A stretch of 64,000 nt of DNA from Verrucomicrobiaceae bacterium UBA1938 (GTDB lineage: Bacteria; Verrucomicrobiota; Verrucomicrobiia; Verrucomicrobiales; Verrucomicrobiaceae): contig DDFC01000017.1 in NCBI GenBank assembly GCA_002336895.1, forward strand, positions 29,221 to 93,220, in the 5' to 3' direction. Below, one piece after another: positions 16,733-28,621 of this stretch. A model generated the notes under the pieces. That model was not told the origin of the DNA. It did no database searches and saw only the letters and a list, made by a program, of their open reading frames with translations. The position numbers were made by a program, and so were the translations under genes. Position 1 is the first letter of the stretch. The number at the start of each line of letters is the position of its first letter.

Positions 16733-17613
16733 TGTCCAAGCTGCGCCCAAGGATTGTCGTCGTCGGCTCGCTGAACGTGGATCACACGCTGCGTGTGCCG
16801 CACATTCCCGCGGCGGGGGAGACGCTCGCGGCGAGCGGTATGCTGACGTGCTTTGGCGGCAAGGGGGCGAACCAGGCGGTGGCTGCGGCGCGTGCCGGTG
16901 GCGCGGTGAGCATGATTGGCTGCGTGGGGGAGGATGATTTTGGCACGCGATATATTGAGGAACTGAAGAGGGAGGGCATTGATACGGCGGGCGTTTTGCG
17001 TGCGGCAATTCCCACGGGCTCGGCCTTCATCGCGGTGGATGATCGTGGGGAGAATTCGATCATTGTGAATGCGGGAGCGAATCATGCGATCACGGAGGAG
17101 GACATTGAGAAGCATGCTGGGCTGATTCGTGGGGCGGATGCGCTGCTGCTGCAGTTGGAATGTCCGCTGGCGGTGGTGCGGAGGGCGGCGGAGATCGCGC
17201 GTGAGGCGGGTGTGCGGGTGGTGTTGAATCCTTCGCCTCTGAGTGCTGAGTATTTGGCAGCGAGGTTCGAGGTGGATGTGTTGATCGTGAATGAGGGTGA
17301 GGCGGAGCAGATTGCGCCGAATCGAAATTTACGTGAGGCGAAGTGCAGGCATTTGATCATCACGCGTGGTGCTGAGAGCACGCTGAGTGTTACAGAGGAG
17401 GGCGTGACGGAGATCATGCCGCCGAAGGTGACGCCGGTGGACACGGTGGGCGCGGGGGATACGTTTGCGGGAGCGTTTGCAGTGGCGAGTGGTGAGGGAA
17501 GGGGAGATGCGATTCGTTTTGCGAATGCGGCGGGTGCGCTGGCGACGCTAAAGGCGGGGGCGCAGCCTGCGATCCCGACGAGGGAGGAGATTGAGGCGTT
17601 TGTGCGGGGATGA
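16732..17613 (+). CDS. rbsK: Ribokinase (PfkB family)
   Basis: 293 residues. The ATG overlapping the preceding stop is chosen over a GTG three bases earlier. PfkB signatures are IVVVGSLNVDH at the N-terminus, FGGKGANQAVAAARAGGAVS (substrate-binding glycine motif), and VDTVGAGDTFAGAFAVA, where the aspartate of GAGD is the catalytic base and the glycines form the anion hole. Ribokinase phosphorylates D-ribose to ribose-5-phosphate in the cytoplasm. As the last gene of the LacI-controlled operon it completes the path from nucleoside to pentose phosphate. Confidence 0.92.
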   Translation: MSKLRPRIVVVGSLNVDHTLRVPHIPAAGETLAASGMLTCFGGKGANQAVAAARAGGAVSMIGCVGEDDFGTRYIEELKREGIDTAGVLRAAIPTGSAFIAVDDRGENSIIVNAGANHAITEEDIEKHAGLIRGADALLLQLECPLAVVRRAAEIAREAGVRVVLNPSPLSAEYLAARFEVDVLIVNEGEAEQIAPNRNLREAKCRHLIITRGAESTLSVTEEGVTEIMPPKVTPVDTVGAGDTFAGAFAVASGEGRGDAIRFANAAGALATLKAGAQPAIPTREEIEAFVRG

Positions 17614-17892
17614 ATGTCTTCGCGGCGGGCGTGTGACGGGACTCGTTGCGGACGCTGCTGGTGAGCGCGGCGTGTGGCGGAGTGCCGGGTTTGCTTCCTG
17701 GATTGGACTGGCCTGGGTACCAGGGTAGCCTCGCCGAGGCTCGGCAACCCTTCGCTATGGTATGCAACCCCGTTGGGGTTGAAGAAGTCTGACATTTTCG
17801 ATTATCTTGTGGCAGGAATGAAGCGAGCGGCCTGCGGAAAGCGGTAGCTGCGCTCATTCTTCGCTGCGCGACCGCAGTCCAAATGGGGAGCC
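17614..17892. repeat. Intergenic region with GC-rich hairpin repeats
   Basis: No gene is supported here. The stretch contains GCCTCGCCGAGGC near 17728, the inverted repeat CAACCCCGTTGGGGTTG near 17765-17781, and a region near 17820-17880 with alternating GCTGCGCTCATTCTTCGCTG motifs that can pair with each other. The CAACCCCGTTGGGGTTG hairpin type resembles repeats scattered in many GC-rich Verrucomicrobia and Planctomycetes genomes. It lies between the convergent ends of the ribokinase and DUF1501 genes, so it may also terminate both. Confidence 0.55.
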
Positions 17893-19364
17893 TCACGCCA
17901 GCATCTGCCTGATCACGTGGCCTTCGACGTTGGTGAGGCGGCGCTGGACGCCGTTGTGTTCGAAGGTGAGGCGTTCGTGGTCGAGGCCGAGGAGGTGGAG
18001 GATGGTGGCGTTGAAGTCGTAGAGGGGGTGGATGTCCTTCACGGCTTTCTGGCCGAGTTCGTCCGTTTCGCCGCAGCTAACGCCTGGCTTGATGCCTGCG
18101 CCGGTCATCCAGCAGGTGAAGCCGTCGGGGTTGTGGTCGCGGCCTTTGGCTCCTTTTTGGAAGAAGGGCATGCGGCCAAATTCGGTGCACCAGACGACGA
18201 GGGTGTCGTCGAGGAGGCCGCGTGATTTGAGATCGCGAATGAGCGCGGCGGCGGGCTGGTCGAGGATGGGGGCGTGGACGTCGTACTGCTCCTTGAGAGC
18301 ATTGTGGCCATCCCAGTTGAGCTTGCCGCCGCTGGCGTAGGCACCGTTGAAGAGCTGCACGAAGCGCACGCCTTTTTCGATGAGACGGCGCGCGAGGATG
18401 CAGTTTTTGGCGAAGGCGGCTTTGTCGGCGTTTTGAGTGTCGTCGGCTCCGTAGAGTTTCAGAATGTGTGCGGGTTCGGTGCTGAGATCGCTGATCTCCG
18501 GCACGCTGAGCTGCATTCGAGCGGCGAGCTCGTAGCTGGCGATGCGAGCGGCGAGTTTGCCATCGCCGGGGTGGGAGGCGAGGTGGCGGGCATTCATGCG
18601 CTGGAGGAGCGAGCGTGCGGCTTGGTCGGAGGCCGGGGAGATGCCTGGGGCGGCGAGATGGCGCACGGGGGCCTTGGAACTCATGGTGGTGCCTTGAAAG
18701 GCTGCGGGGAGGAAGCCGGGGCCCCAGTTGTTGGCACCGTTTTGCGGCACGCCGCGAGGATCGGGGATGGCGACGTAGGAGGGGAGGTCCTGGTTCTCGC
18801 TGCCGAGGGCGTAGGTGGTCCAGGCACCGAGGGAGGGGAAGCCGTCGAGATTGAAGCCGGTGGAGAGGAAGTTTTCGGCGGGGCCGTGGGTGTTGGACTT
18901 GCTGGTGAGCGAGTGGACGAAGGCGAAGTCATCGGTGAGCTCCGCGAGATGCGGGATCATGTCGCTGACCCACTTGCCAGTCTGGCCGCGCTGGCGAAAG
19001 GCGTACTGTGGGCGGGCGAGATTGCCTGCTGGTCCCTGGAAGGTGACAGCGGGGCCACCGGGCAGGGGCTTGTCGTCCCACTTGATGAGCTCGGGTTTGT
19101 AGTCCCACGTTTCAAGCTGGCTGACCGCTCCTGCGCAGAAGATGACCACCACGTTTTTGGCCTTCGCAGGGAAATGCGGCTGGCGTGGGGCGTAGGGGCG
19201 TGCGGGGTCGATGATGGGGCCGTTTGCCTGAGCTGCGATCAGGCCATCGAGGCCGAGGAGATTGGTCAGCGCGATGGAGCCGAGAGCTGTGGCGCTGCTG
19301 GAAAGAAAGCGGCGGCGGTCGAGCAGGGTGTGGCCAGCGGGGGAGAGGTGTTCGGCGTGGGGAC

Positions 19365-19368
<4 letters not shown>
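17893..19368 (-). CDS. DUF1501 (sulfatase-fold) protein with Tat-like signal
   Basis: 491 residues from MSPHAEHL, the ATG overlapping the upstream PSD1 stop. The N-terminus has a twin-arginine-like signal (LLDRRRFLSSSATALGSIAL). The family motifs are HFPAKAKNVVVIFCAGAVSQ where most members show MxGGPSQxD, TWDYKPEL, SNTHGPAENFLSTGF, LVVWCTEFGRMPFFQKGAKG followed by RDHNPDGF, and a C-terminal ILHLLGLDHERLTF. DUF1501 proteins are alkaline-phosphatase-superfamily relatives linked with DUF1549/DUF1553 partners in Planctomycetes and Verrucomicrobia, probably acting on sulfated polysaccharides or their products. It is the last gene of a four-gene coupled operon. Confidence 0.88.
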
Positions 19369-22264
<2,896 letters not shown>

Positions 22265-22265
<1 letters not shown>

Positions 22266-23731
22266 CAGCGGTAGGGATTGCCGGCGGCGTGGAGGGCGTG
22301 GATTTCGGCGTCTGACATGGCGCGGCCCAGCAGGAGGAGCTCGTCCACGCGGCCGCTGAGCTTGCGGTCCTGCTGGTTCCAGTTGCCGATCTGCGCGGGG
22401 CCCAGGCGTGCGGGATGCGCGAGCTGCAGGTGCGTCTCGCTGTCGAACTGGCCGTTGAGGTAAAAGCGTGCCGTGCCCAGCGTGGAGTCATACACGGCGG
22501 CGAGATGCACCCAGCGACCTTGCTCCGGCAGCACGGGCGTGCGGGAGTCGGGGTGGCCCTGGCGCTCGATGGAGCCGGGGGCGAGCACATTGCCGATGAG
22601 GGCGAGGCGCATGGTGGTGTCGCGGTTGATGATCCAGTGCACCTGGCCGGGATTGTTGCCGCTCCAGCCATCCGTATGTAGCAGGGACTGGTAGGGCGCG
22701 CCGAGGCGGTCGATGCGCACCCAGGCGGCGAGTGTGAGCTGCGGCCAGTCGCGGCCCCCGCCGACATCGAGCTTCAAGTGGTCGCCCACATTCACAAACT
22801 CCGGTGCGTGAGATCCCGGCCAGCGGCCCTGCACCATGCGGTACACGCCGGGCAGGGGCTCGGCGGATTCAAAGTCCAGCAATGCGATGAGGGCGGGATC
22901 TTTGCGCAAAGAAGCGAGCGCGGTTTCGGCCTGAGCACGCTGACCTGCGGCGAGTCCGGCGGTGAGGCCGGGCATTTCATCCGGCAGGATGAAGGCGGAG
23001 GAGCGCAGCTCGCGTGCGGTGCTGGCGCCCTGCTCAAAGGTCACGGCATCGCCACCGCGCAGGCTTTGATTGGCCCGCGCGCCGGAGGCCTTGGTGATGA
23101 CCTCTCCCTGGAAGACGTGGACTTCTGCGGAGCCGCTGGAGGGGACATCGACTCCGAAGCGGGTGCCCAGATCCACGGCATCGCCGGTGGGGGTGATGAC
23201 GGTGAAGCCCTTGGCTGAAGGTGGCACATCTGCGGCAAGGCGGCCATGCTTCATGTGCAGGCGCTGCGCGGACTCAAAGCGGAACTCCGCCGGGGCTTCG
23301 ATGGCGATGCGTGCGCCGCGTGCGGTGATGAGGGAGACGCTGCCAGCATCAATGTGATAGGATTCGCCGCGCAGGCTTGCGCCATCTGCCAGCTCCACCA
23401 CGCCGGCGGCTTTTCCCACGGTGGCATAGGCGCGGTGGGTGTCCTGCCAGAGCCAGGCGGCAAGCAGCAGGGAGATGCAGGCGGCTGCGGCGGCGATCCA
23501 GCGTGGTGAATGTGTGAGCCAGCGCGTTTGCTTTTGCGGCCTCACCGTTATCTCTTCCGGCACCCACCCCGCAGCCAGTGAGGCGAGGGCGGAGTCCACA
23601 TTGAGCAGTTCGGCAAACTCCCGCCGTGACTCCGCATCTGCCAGCAGCAGGGCATTGAGCTGCTGCATCTGCGGCGGTGTGATGGAGCCTTCGAGATAGG
23701 CCTCGGTGAGAAGTATCAGCTCAGCCCTCAT
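22265..23731 (-). CDS. FecR-LamG anti-sigma-type membrane protein
   Basis: 488 residues from MRAELILL, the ATG overlapping the sigma-factor stop. The N-terminal anti-sigma-like helices (ILLTEAYLEGSITPPQMQQL) precede a membrane span (about 77-93), a FecR domain (about 100-225, with GDAVDLGTRFGVDVPSSGSA and VHVFQGEV) and a LamG jellyroll (about 300-485, with RWVHLAAVYDSTLGTARFYL and GRVDELLLLGRAMSDAEIHA). It parallels the 504-residue protein earlier in the window but is only distantly similar. Here it is linked to PSD1 and DUF1501, so the sigma/anti-sigma pair most likely controls this exported enzyme set in response to a polysaccharide sensed by LamG. Confidence 0.86.
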
Positions 23732-24261
23732 GACGCTACCTCCTGTGTCAGTGCACGCCGTATGCAGTCCAGCAGCATGCGGCGCATGCGGTGAAGCCAC
23801 TGGTAAAATCCGGGCACGCTGCGTCCGCTGCCCAGCGCCACAGTCTGGATGCTGGACTCCGGCTGGTAGGCCTGCATGAGGAGGCCGCGCTGATCTGCAG
23901 GTACCTTTTGCATGCAGTGCTCCAGAGCTTCGCGCTGGCGCTCCAGCAGGGGCTCTATGGCGGTGGTTTCCTCGGCGATCTTGGTGATGACTTCTTCGTC
24001 AAGAACGAGTCGGTCGCGTCCGCGATCCCGCAGCCAGGCGAGCACCTCGTAGCGTGCCACGCCAAAGGCCCAGGGTTTGAAATCGGCATCCTCTTCCAAG
24101 GTGTCAAACTTCTCCCATAGCACCACGCTGATCTCCTGCATCACATCGTCCGCATCTGCACACGCAGGCACCAGCCGGCGCACGTGGGCGCGGATGGCGG
24201 GCTCGTGCGCGGTAAAGCTGCGCAGGAAGCGGCGGTGGCGTTCGGTTTCGGCGGGAGACAT
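23728..24261 (-). CDS. ECF-type RNA polymerase sigma factor (Rhodopirellula/Verrucomicrobium subgroup)
   Basis: 177 residues. Region 2 includes FTAHEPAIRAHVRRLVPACA, DADDVMQEISVVLWEKFDTL and FKPWAFGVARYEVLAWLRDR. Region 4 includes LEHCMQKVPADQRGLLMQAY and the helix-turn-helix GSGRSVPGFYQWLHRMRRML. The sequence fits the sigma-70 family restricted to the Planctomycetes-Verrucomicrobia group. It is the first gene of the sigma - FecR-LamG - PSD1 - DUF1501 chain, every junction of which overlaps, implying fixed stoichiometry and joint control. Autoregulation is plausible but no promoter motif is recognised. Confidence 0.9.
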   Translation of the reverse strand: MSPAETERHRRFLRSFTAHEPAIRAHVRRLVPACADADDVMQEISVVLWEKFDTLEEDADFKPWAFGVARYEVLAWLRDRGRDRLVLDEEVITKIAEETTAIEPLLERQREALEHCMQKVPADQRGLLMQAYQPESSIQTVALGSGRSVPGFYQWLHRMRRMLLDCIRRALTQEVAS

Positions 24262-24333
24262 GCGGAGTCATCCTCTTATCTCCGCCGGGAGGCGGCTTTT
24301 TACGCGCGAGCTTAAAATTTTATGAGAAGAGGA

Positions 24334-25608
24334 TCAGCGGCCCTTCCTCGCTAGCCGGGAGCAGAGCTGCATAAGCCGGGCCGCGCTTTGCCCCCACGAG
24401 AAGTCTGCCGAGGCTCGCTCGCGGGCGTTTTCAGCTATCTGCTTTCGTAGTCCGCTGTCCTGCAGCATGCGGACAATGGCGGCGCTCAGTGCTTTGGCGT
24501 CATCCGCCAGCAGCACCTCATGGCCATCCCGCAGATTGAGGCCTTCGGCACCCAGTGTGGTGCTCACCACGGGCACTCCAGCGGCCATTGATTCCAAAAT
24601 CTTATGGCGAACCCCGCTCCCCGCCCGCAGCGGCACCACCTGCAGGGCGCACTCCTGCAGCAGCGGCTGAACATCCGGAACCGTGCCTGTGACCTCAATC
24701 CTGCCTTCTGCTGCTGCGATGCGGTGGAATGACTCCGGCGGCTCTCTGCCAATGATGCGAAAGCGCACTCCGGGCATGGTGCGCCAGATGAGCGGCAGCA
24801 CCTCCTGTATAAACCAATGCGCGCCGTCGACATTTGGCGGCCAGTTCATGGCCCCGACAAATGCCAGGCAGGGTGCTTCGTCCTGCCGGACCACAGCCGC
24901 CGGGAGACTACCTGCGCTGAGATTGATTCCAGGCAGCACCGTGCCGAGGACGTTGCCCAGTCTGTAATGCTGGCGGTGAAAGTCCGCGTCGGGTTCTGAG
25001 ATGGTGGTGACGCCGTCAAAGAGAGCGCAGAGCTCGGGTTCGCGTCTCTGCAGCCGGCGCGTCATCTCATGATAAAAGAGCAGGGTGAAGGGATTGCGCT
25101 GCAGCCTGGTGATTCCCTTCCAGATATTCGCCTCCACATTGTGCTGCAGCAGGATGGCGGGGGAGTTGCGCTCTTCCGCCCATCCCTCAAAAGCCGTGGC
25201 GATCATCAGACCGTCTGCGATGACGAGGTCGTAATTTCCACGGGTCACGACCTCACGCACATGCTGGCTGAACCCGGGACTGTGAAACATGGAGAGTGCA
25301 AAGGATTCACGGGAGGCGAAGAGATTGAGCAGGATGGGGCCGATGAAGCTGAAGAACCTGCGAGGAGTCCACACCGGCAGCAGCTTGGAAAAGTAGCGCT
25401 CCAGCTTATGGGCATAGGGCGGCCCGGCCGCATCACTGTTTTCTCCCGAGCGATGCAGCTCCAGCACATGCACTTCGCAGGACTTCATCAGCTGGACCAG
25501 AAGATGGTAGGAGTAGATGGCACCGCCGTAATTGAGCGGATGGCAGCCTCGAAGGCGCACCCAGAGGACTTTCAGAGAGCCCTGCGGCTGGTTGTTTTCC
25601 GGAATCAT
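24334..25608 (-). CDS. Glycosyltransferase family 4 protein
   Basis: 424 residues with the GT-B arrangement. The N-terminal Rossmann half opens with LKVLWVRLRGCHPLNYGGAI, including the nucleotide-sugar-facing glycine loop. The C-terminal half contains CLAFVGAMNWPPNVDGAHWF, VTGTVPDVQPLLQECALQVV and the donor-binding motif LRAGSGVRHKILESMAAGVP followed by VVSTTLGAEGL, in which the glutamate of the E-x7-E type motif is seen. Donor and acceptor cannot be told. It faces the methyltransferase gene across a 145-base, strongly AT-rich gap that must hold both promoters. Surface-polysaccharide synthesis is the likely setting, with no other such genes near. Confidence 0.88.
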   Translation of the reverse strand: MIPENNQPQGSLKVLWVRLRGCHPLNYGGAIYSYHLLVQLMKSCEVHVLELHRSGENSDAAGPPYAHKLERYFSKLLPVWTPRRFFSFIGPILLNLFASRESFALSMFHSPGFSQHVREVVTRGNYDLVIADGLMIATAFEGWAEERNSPAILLQHNVEANIWKGITRLQRNPFTLLFYHEMTRRLQRREPELCALFDGVTTISEPDADFHRQHYRLGNVLGTVLPGINLSAGSLPAAVVRQDEAPCLAFVGAMNWPPNVDGAHWFIQEVLPLIWRTMPGVRFRIIGREPPESFHRIAAAEGRIEVTGTVPDVQPLLQECALQVVPLRAGSGVRHKILESMAAGVPVVSTTLGAEGLNLRDGHEVLLADDAKALSAAIVRMLQDSGLRKQIAENARERASADFSWGQSAARLMQLCSRLARKGR

Positions 25609-25753
25609 TAATTTTTAATAAATATACTATAATCACAATATTTAAACAGCCCGTAGAAATGGCATCTCCATAATTTTTTACTTTCGGGATGATCTGGGAA
25701 GACTTATTTTAAAAATATCTAAGTTTCTGAGTTTCAACCTGTCTCCTCTGCGC

Positions 25754-26701
25754 ATGCCGCCCATCCTCCTCCAAGAAGGCTACTCTGTTCGTAAGAATGA
25801 GTTTGCGCCGTTGATCGAGTGTGATGATCTGCTGCGCGAACTCATCGCCTGTGGCGGGCCCATGCCGAGTGATTACGCACATATGAACCGTGCGCTGAGG
25901 CACCTCGGGGATGCGGTGAAGGCCGGGGTGATAGCACGGGAAGATGTGCTGGCCTATGCGCAGGACATCACCAGCCGCCATCTGGAGGGCACCATGCAGG
26001 CCCGGGCGCTGGGCAAGAAGTACGGCTACAGCGGTGATTTTGAGATCATTGAGGCCATCTACACGATGCAGATCGCGCAGGAGCCGCATCTGAGGCGCTG
26101 GGATCTCTACTTTCACTCCCAAGCGGCGCCGAATGCGGTGCGCAATCGCAAGGCCTACTTTCACCAGCTTCTGCACTCCCACTCCGCCGGGCGTTCCCGG
26201 ACGCCCCTGAACGTGCTGAATGTGGCCAGCGGCCCGGCCCGGGATGTGCGCGAGTGGGTGCTGGACAATCCTGAGTGCGAGGTGTTTTTCGACTGCGTGG
26301 ACGCCGAGGCGCATGCCATCGAGCGGGCTAAAAAGCTGTGTGCACCGTTTGGAAAGCGGGTGGAGTTTTACCACCGCAATGTGCTGCGCTTTCTGCCCAC
26401 CAAGGGGTATGAGCTGGTGTGGTCAGCCGGTCTGTTCGACTACCTCACAGACCGCACGTTTGTCTTTCTGCTCAAGGCGCTCATGGCAGTGACCAAGCGG
26501 GGCGGGGAGGTGGTGGTGGGGAATTTCTCCGACCACAACCCCAGCCGCGACTACATGGAACTGCTGGGAGACTGGGTGCTGCACCACCGCACCCGCGATC
26601 AACTGCGCGCCCTGGCCCTGGAGGCCGGAGCAGCGGCGGATTCGATCGAGGTGATGTGGGAGCCGGAGGGCGTGAATCTGTTTTTGCACATCCGACGGTA
26701 G
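25754..26701 (+). CDS. Class I SAM-dependent methyltransferase (EF/3-OH-PAME-type)
   Basis: 315 residues. An N-terminal helical region (about 1-135) containing GKKYGYSGDFEIIEAIYTMQ precedes a Rossmann methyltransferase domain with motif I LNVLNVASGPARDVREWV, an acidic ribose-binding residue in FFDCVDAEAHAIERAKKL, and motif IV-like YELVWSAGLFDYLTDRTFVF. The GYxGDFE segment plus this domain occurs in methyltransferases annotated as extracellular-factor (3-hydroxypalmitate methyl ester, PhcB-like) biosynthesis proteins. That resemblance is from memory and substrate assignment is weak. The gene stands alone and ends 23 bases from a convergent neighbour. Confidence 0.78.
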   Translation: MPPILLQEGYSVRKNEFAPLIECDDLLRELIACGGPMPSDYAHMNRALRHLGDAVKAGVIAREDVLAYAQDITSRHLEGTMQARALGKKYGYSGDFEIIEAIYTMQIAQEPHLRRWDLYFHSQAAPNAVRNRKAYFHQLLHSHSAGRSRTPLNVLNVASGPARDVREWVLDNPECEVFFDCVDAEAHAIERAKKLCAPFGKRVEFYHRNVLRFLPTKGYELVWSAGLFDYLTDRTFVFLLKALMAVTKRGGEVVVGNFSDHNPSRDYMELLGDWVLHHRTRDQLRALALEAGAAADSIEVMWEPEGVNLFLHIRR

Positions 26702-26724
26702 GCGGGGGGCTTGAACATCCTCTG

Positions 26725-27453
26725 TCAACGCCGGGGCGCAGATATGGCGGGAACCGCACTTTTTTGCGGAGGGTTGCTTCTCTGCCCCGGAGGAAACAAC
26801 AGTGCGGTAATCATGAGGCCCAGATAGAGCGAAAACCAGGCAATCAATCCATTCCTGCGGCAGCGCTCCAGCTTGTCTTCTGTTGATTGATTGTACCGGG
26901 GGCGAGAGCCTCCTTCCGCTGTGCGTCTCATCCTATTTGACTGGATAAACAAGAGACTGAAGGGCCCCAGACACGTGGTGGCCAGCAGGAAGACAGCGGG
27001 CGTGTATTTGGAGCAGGCGCCGTCAGGCGGGTAGCTGACGCCCCGTGCTGCCAGGACCTGGGCAGCGATGCCGAGAGCAGCCTCCTCCCAGGGCTCTTTC
27101 CAGATGGCACGGAAGTCCAGAAGCCTGACGAGCTGCTCCGTGCTACGCTGCTCGAGGTACTGCCTTTCGTCTGCCCAGCGTTCTGCGGACGCCAGCCTGG
27201 AGCCGAGTGCCGCGAGCGCGCGCTCAGCATCCTGAGGTTTTACGATCAGCTTCAGGCCCTCATGCCATTCTCCGAAGAAGCGCCGGAGCACATCCGCCCT
27301 CGATCCGCCATGAAACATTTCAAAGGTGATGCCAAGCTCCTGCAACGTTTCACCGATGAAGCGCCCATCCTCTTCAGAATCAATTTCACCAAGGATGGTG
27401 AACCCCGCACTATGGGTGTGCCGGGCATCTTCTTCGTGTCTGTGCTTATCCAT
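26725..27453 (-). CDS. Hypothetical two-span membrane protein with DUF2007-like N-terminus
   Basis: 242 residues. Residues about 15-85 (FTILGEIDSEEDGRFIGETL .. LKLIVKPQDAERALAAL) have the pattern of the DUF2007 ferredoxin-like domain, a presumed signalling or binding module that follows the form value-by-helix-by-VxxxDxERALxxL. A middle acidic region is followed by two hydrophobic spans (about 152-170 and 206-224) with a basic loop between them. No partner protein is recognised. It reads the same way as the next two hypothetical genes but is separated from them by 144 bases. Confidence 0.6.
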   Translation of the reverse strand: MDKHRHEEDARHTHSAGFTILGEIDSEEDGRFIGETLQELGITFEMFHGGSRADVLRRFFGEWHEGLKLIVKPQDAERALAALGSRLASAERWADERQYLEQRSTEQLVRLLDFRAIWKEPWEEAALGIAAQVLAARGVSYPPDGACSKYTPAVFLLATTCLGPFSLLFIQSNRMRRTAEGGSRPRYNQSTEDKLERCRRNGLIAWFSLYLGLMITALLFPPGQRSNPPQKSAVPAISAPRR

Positions 27454-27597
27454 GAAGTGTGTGAATCTCCGTTGGCGGGGCGAGGCTGCATGCGCCAGGC
27501 ATCGCAGCTCTCAGGCGCAGATAATGCGGGGCATGAAATTCAGTCAAGCGTGAGCAAAGGGGATGGGCATCCAGGCCGGCATTTGCGAGAGATCGCA

Positions 27598-27993
27598 TCA
27601 GCGGGTGTCGCGCGGCTCCGAAAGCACCCCCGTGGCTTCATTCACATCGCACTTGAAATCTCCTCTATTGCTGGCCAGGACCACGATCAGGTGCTCGCGC
27701 TCGTACAAGAAGTAGTAGAACACTGTTCCCTCTTCGGGCGGGAAGGGATTTTTCAACTCGGCACGTGTTGAGCCATCGGCATTGAAAATCAGGGCATGGT
27801 CATCCCAGTTGGTGCCTTCCAGCACCACGGCGATGCCCGCTGAGTGCAGTGTCAGCGCGTGCTTCACCTCTCGCTGAAATTCCAGATGTTGAGGCGCTCC
27901 GGCTGCCTGCCATGAAAGGACAGGGCCGGACCACTTAAAGCCGGTGATGGCATCAGGCATCAGCGATATTTTGGGTGGAACATGAGTATTCAA
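27598..27993 (-). CDS. Hypothetical protein
   Basis: 131 residues starting with TTG, chosen because the TTG overlaps the stop of the upstream gene (TTGA), the pattern expected of coupled genes. An ATG eleven codons later (MPDAITGF) is an alternative. The sequence has beta-rich character with VFYYFLYEREHLIVVLASNR near the C-terminus, no signal peptide and no membrane span. No family is recognised. The overlap ties it to the membrane protein encoded immediately upstream. Confidence 0.55.
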   Translation of the reverse strand: MNTHVPPKISLMPDAITGFKWSGPVLSWQAAGAPQHLEFQREVKHALTLHSAGIAVVLEGTNWDDHALIFNADGSTRAELKNPFPPEEGTVFYYFLYEREHLIVVLASNRGDFKCDVNEATGVLSEPRDTR

Positions 27994-28553
27994 TTCAGCG
28001 GGTAGGCCTTGAGGTCGGTCAGAAGGAACTCAAGGCGCTGCTCAGGAGTGAATGCGACGAATTTCTCTAATGCCTGATCGTCCATGGCGGCGACACGTTT
28101 CCAGTTCCATGTCAGGAACCCGTTCAGGCTGGTGCCCAGCCCCGCAATGAGTTGTGCGACCTGCTCTTTGCTCACCCGCGAGCGAAAGCCTTCGGCAGAA
28201 AGAGTGTGTGCAAAGACAAGCATGATTCCTGCCTTGTAGTACTCGCCGGCGGCCAGCTTGCTAAGCCACTGGGTCTCTACCTCGTCAAGTAGCACGGCTT
28301 CAGAGTATCGCGCTCGTACGATGTGAACCATCTCGCTTCTCTTGAAGCAACGCGATGCCGCCACCTCAACGAGGCTCGCTTTGCGCAGAAAGGGGAAGTT
28401 GATGATGACCTTTGCTGCCGCAGCTCTCTGTGAAGGCTGTCCGCTGCCGCTATAGAGATCAGCCAGCTCGCCTGACCACCAGTAGATGGCTCCCAGCAGC
28501 AGCGAAGCCATGAGTCCAAGAATAATGGAAAAGAAATGCCGTTTTGTTTTCAT
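27990..28553 (-). CDS. Hypothetical membrane-anchored protein
   Basis: 187 residues from MKTKRHFF, which begins with a positively charged start and a membrane anchor (about 8-27, IILGLMASLLLGAIYWWSGE). The rest is soluble and helical (RAAAAKVIINFPFLRKASLV; TQWLSKLAAGEYYKAGIMLV) and would be exposed outside the membrane. A longer frame upstream exists but adds a segment without a start context. No family is recognised. It is translationally coupled to the 131-residue gene downstream. Confidence 0.58.
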   Translation of the reverse strand: MKTKRHFFSIILGLMASLLLGAIYWWSGELADLYSGSGQPSQRAAAAKVIINFPFLRKASLVEVAASRCFKRSEMVHIVRARYSEAVLLDEVETQWLSKLAAGEYYKAGIMLVFAHTLSAEGFRSRVSKEQVAQLIAGLGTSLNGFLTWNWKRVAAMDDQALEKFVAFTPEQRLEFLLTDLKAYPLN

Positions 28554-28621
28554 CAGGGCATGGGGAGAATTGGGGCTGCTGACTCCGAAGCATGCCGCAT
28601 CCGCGCCTCGAAAGTCAATCT

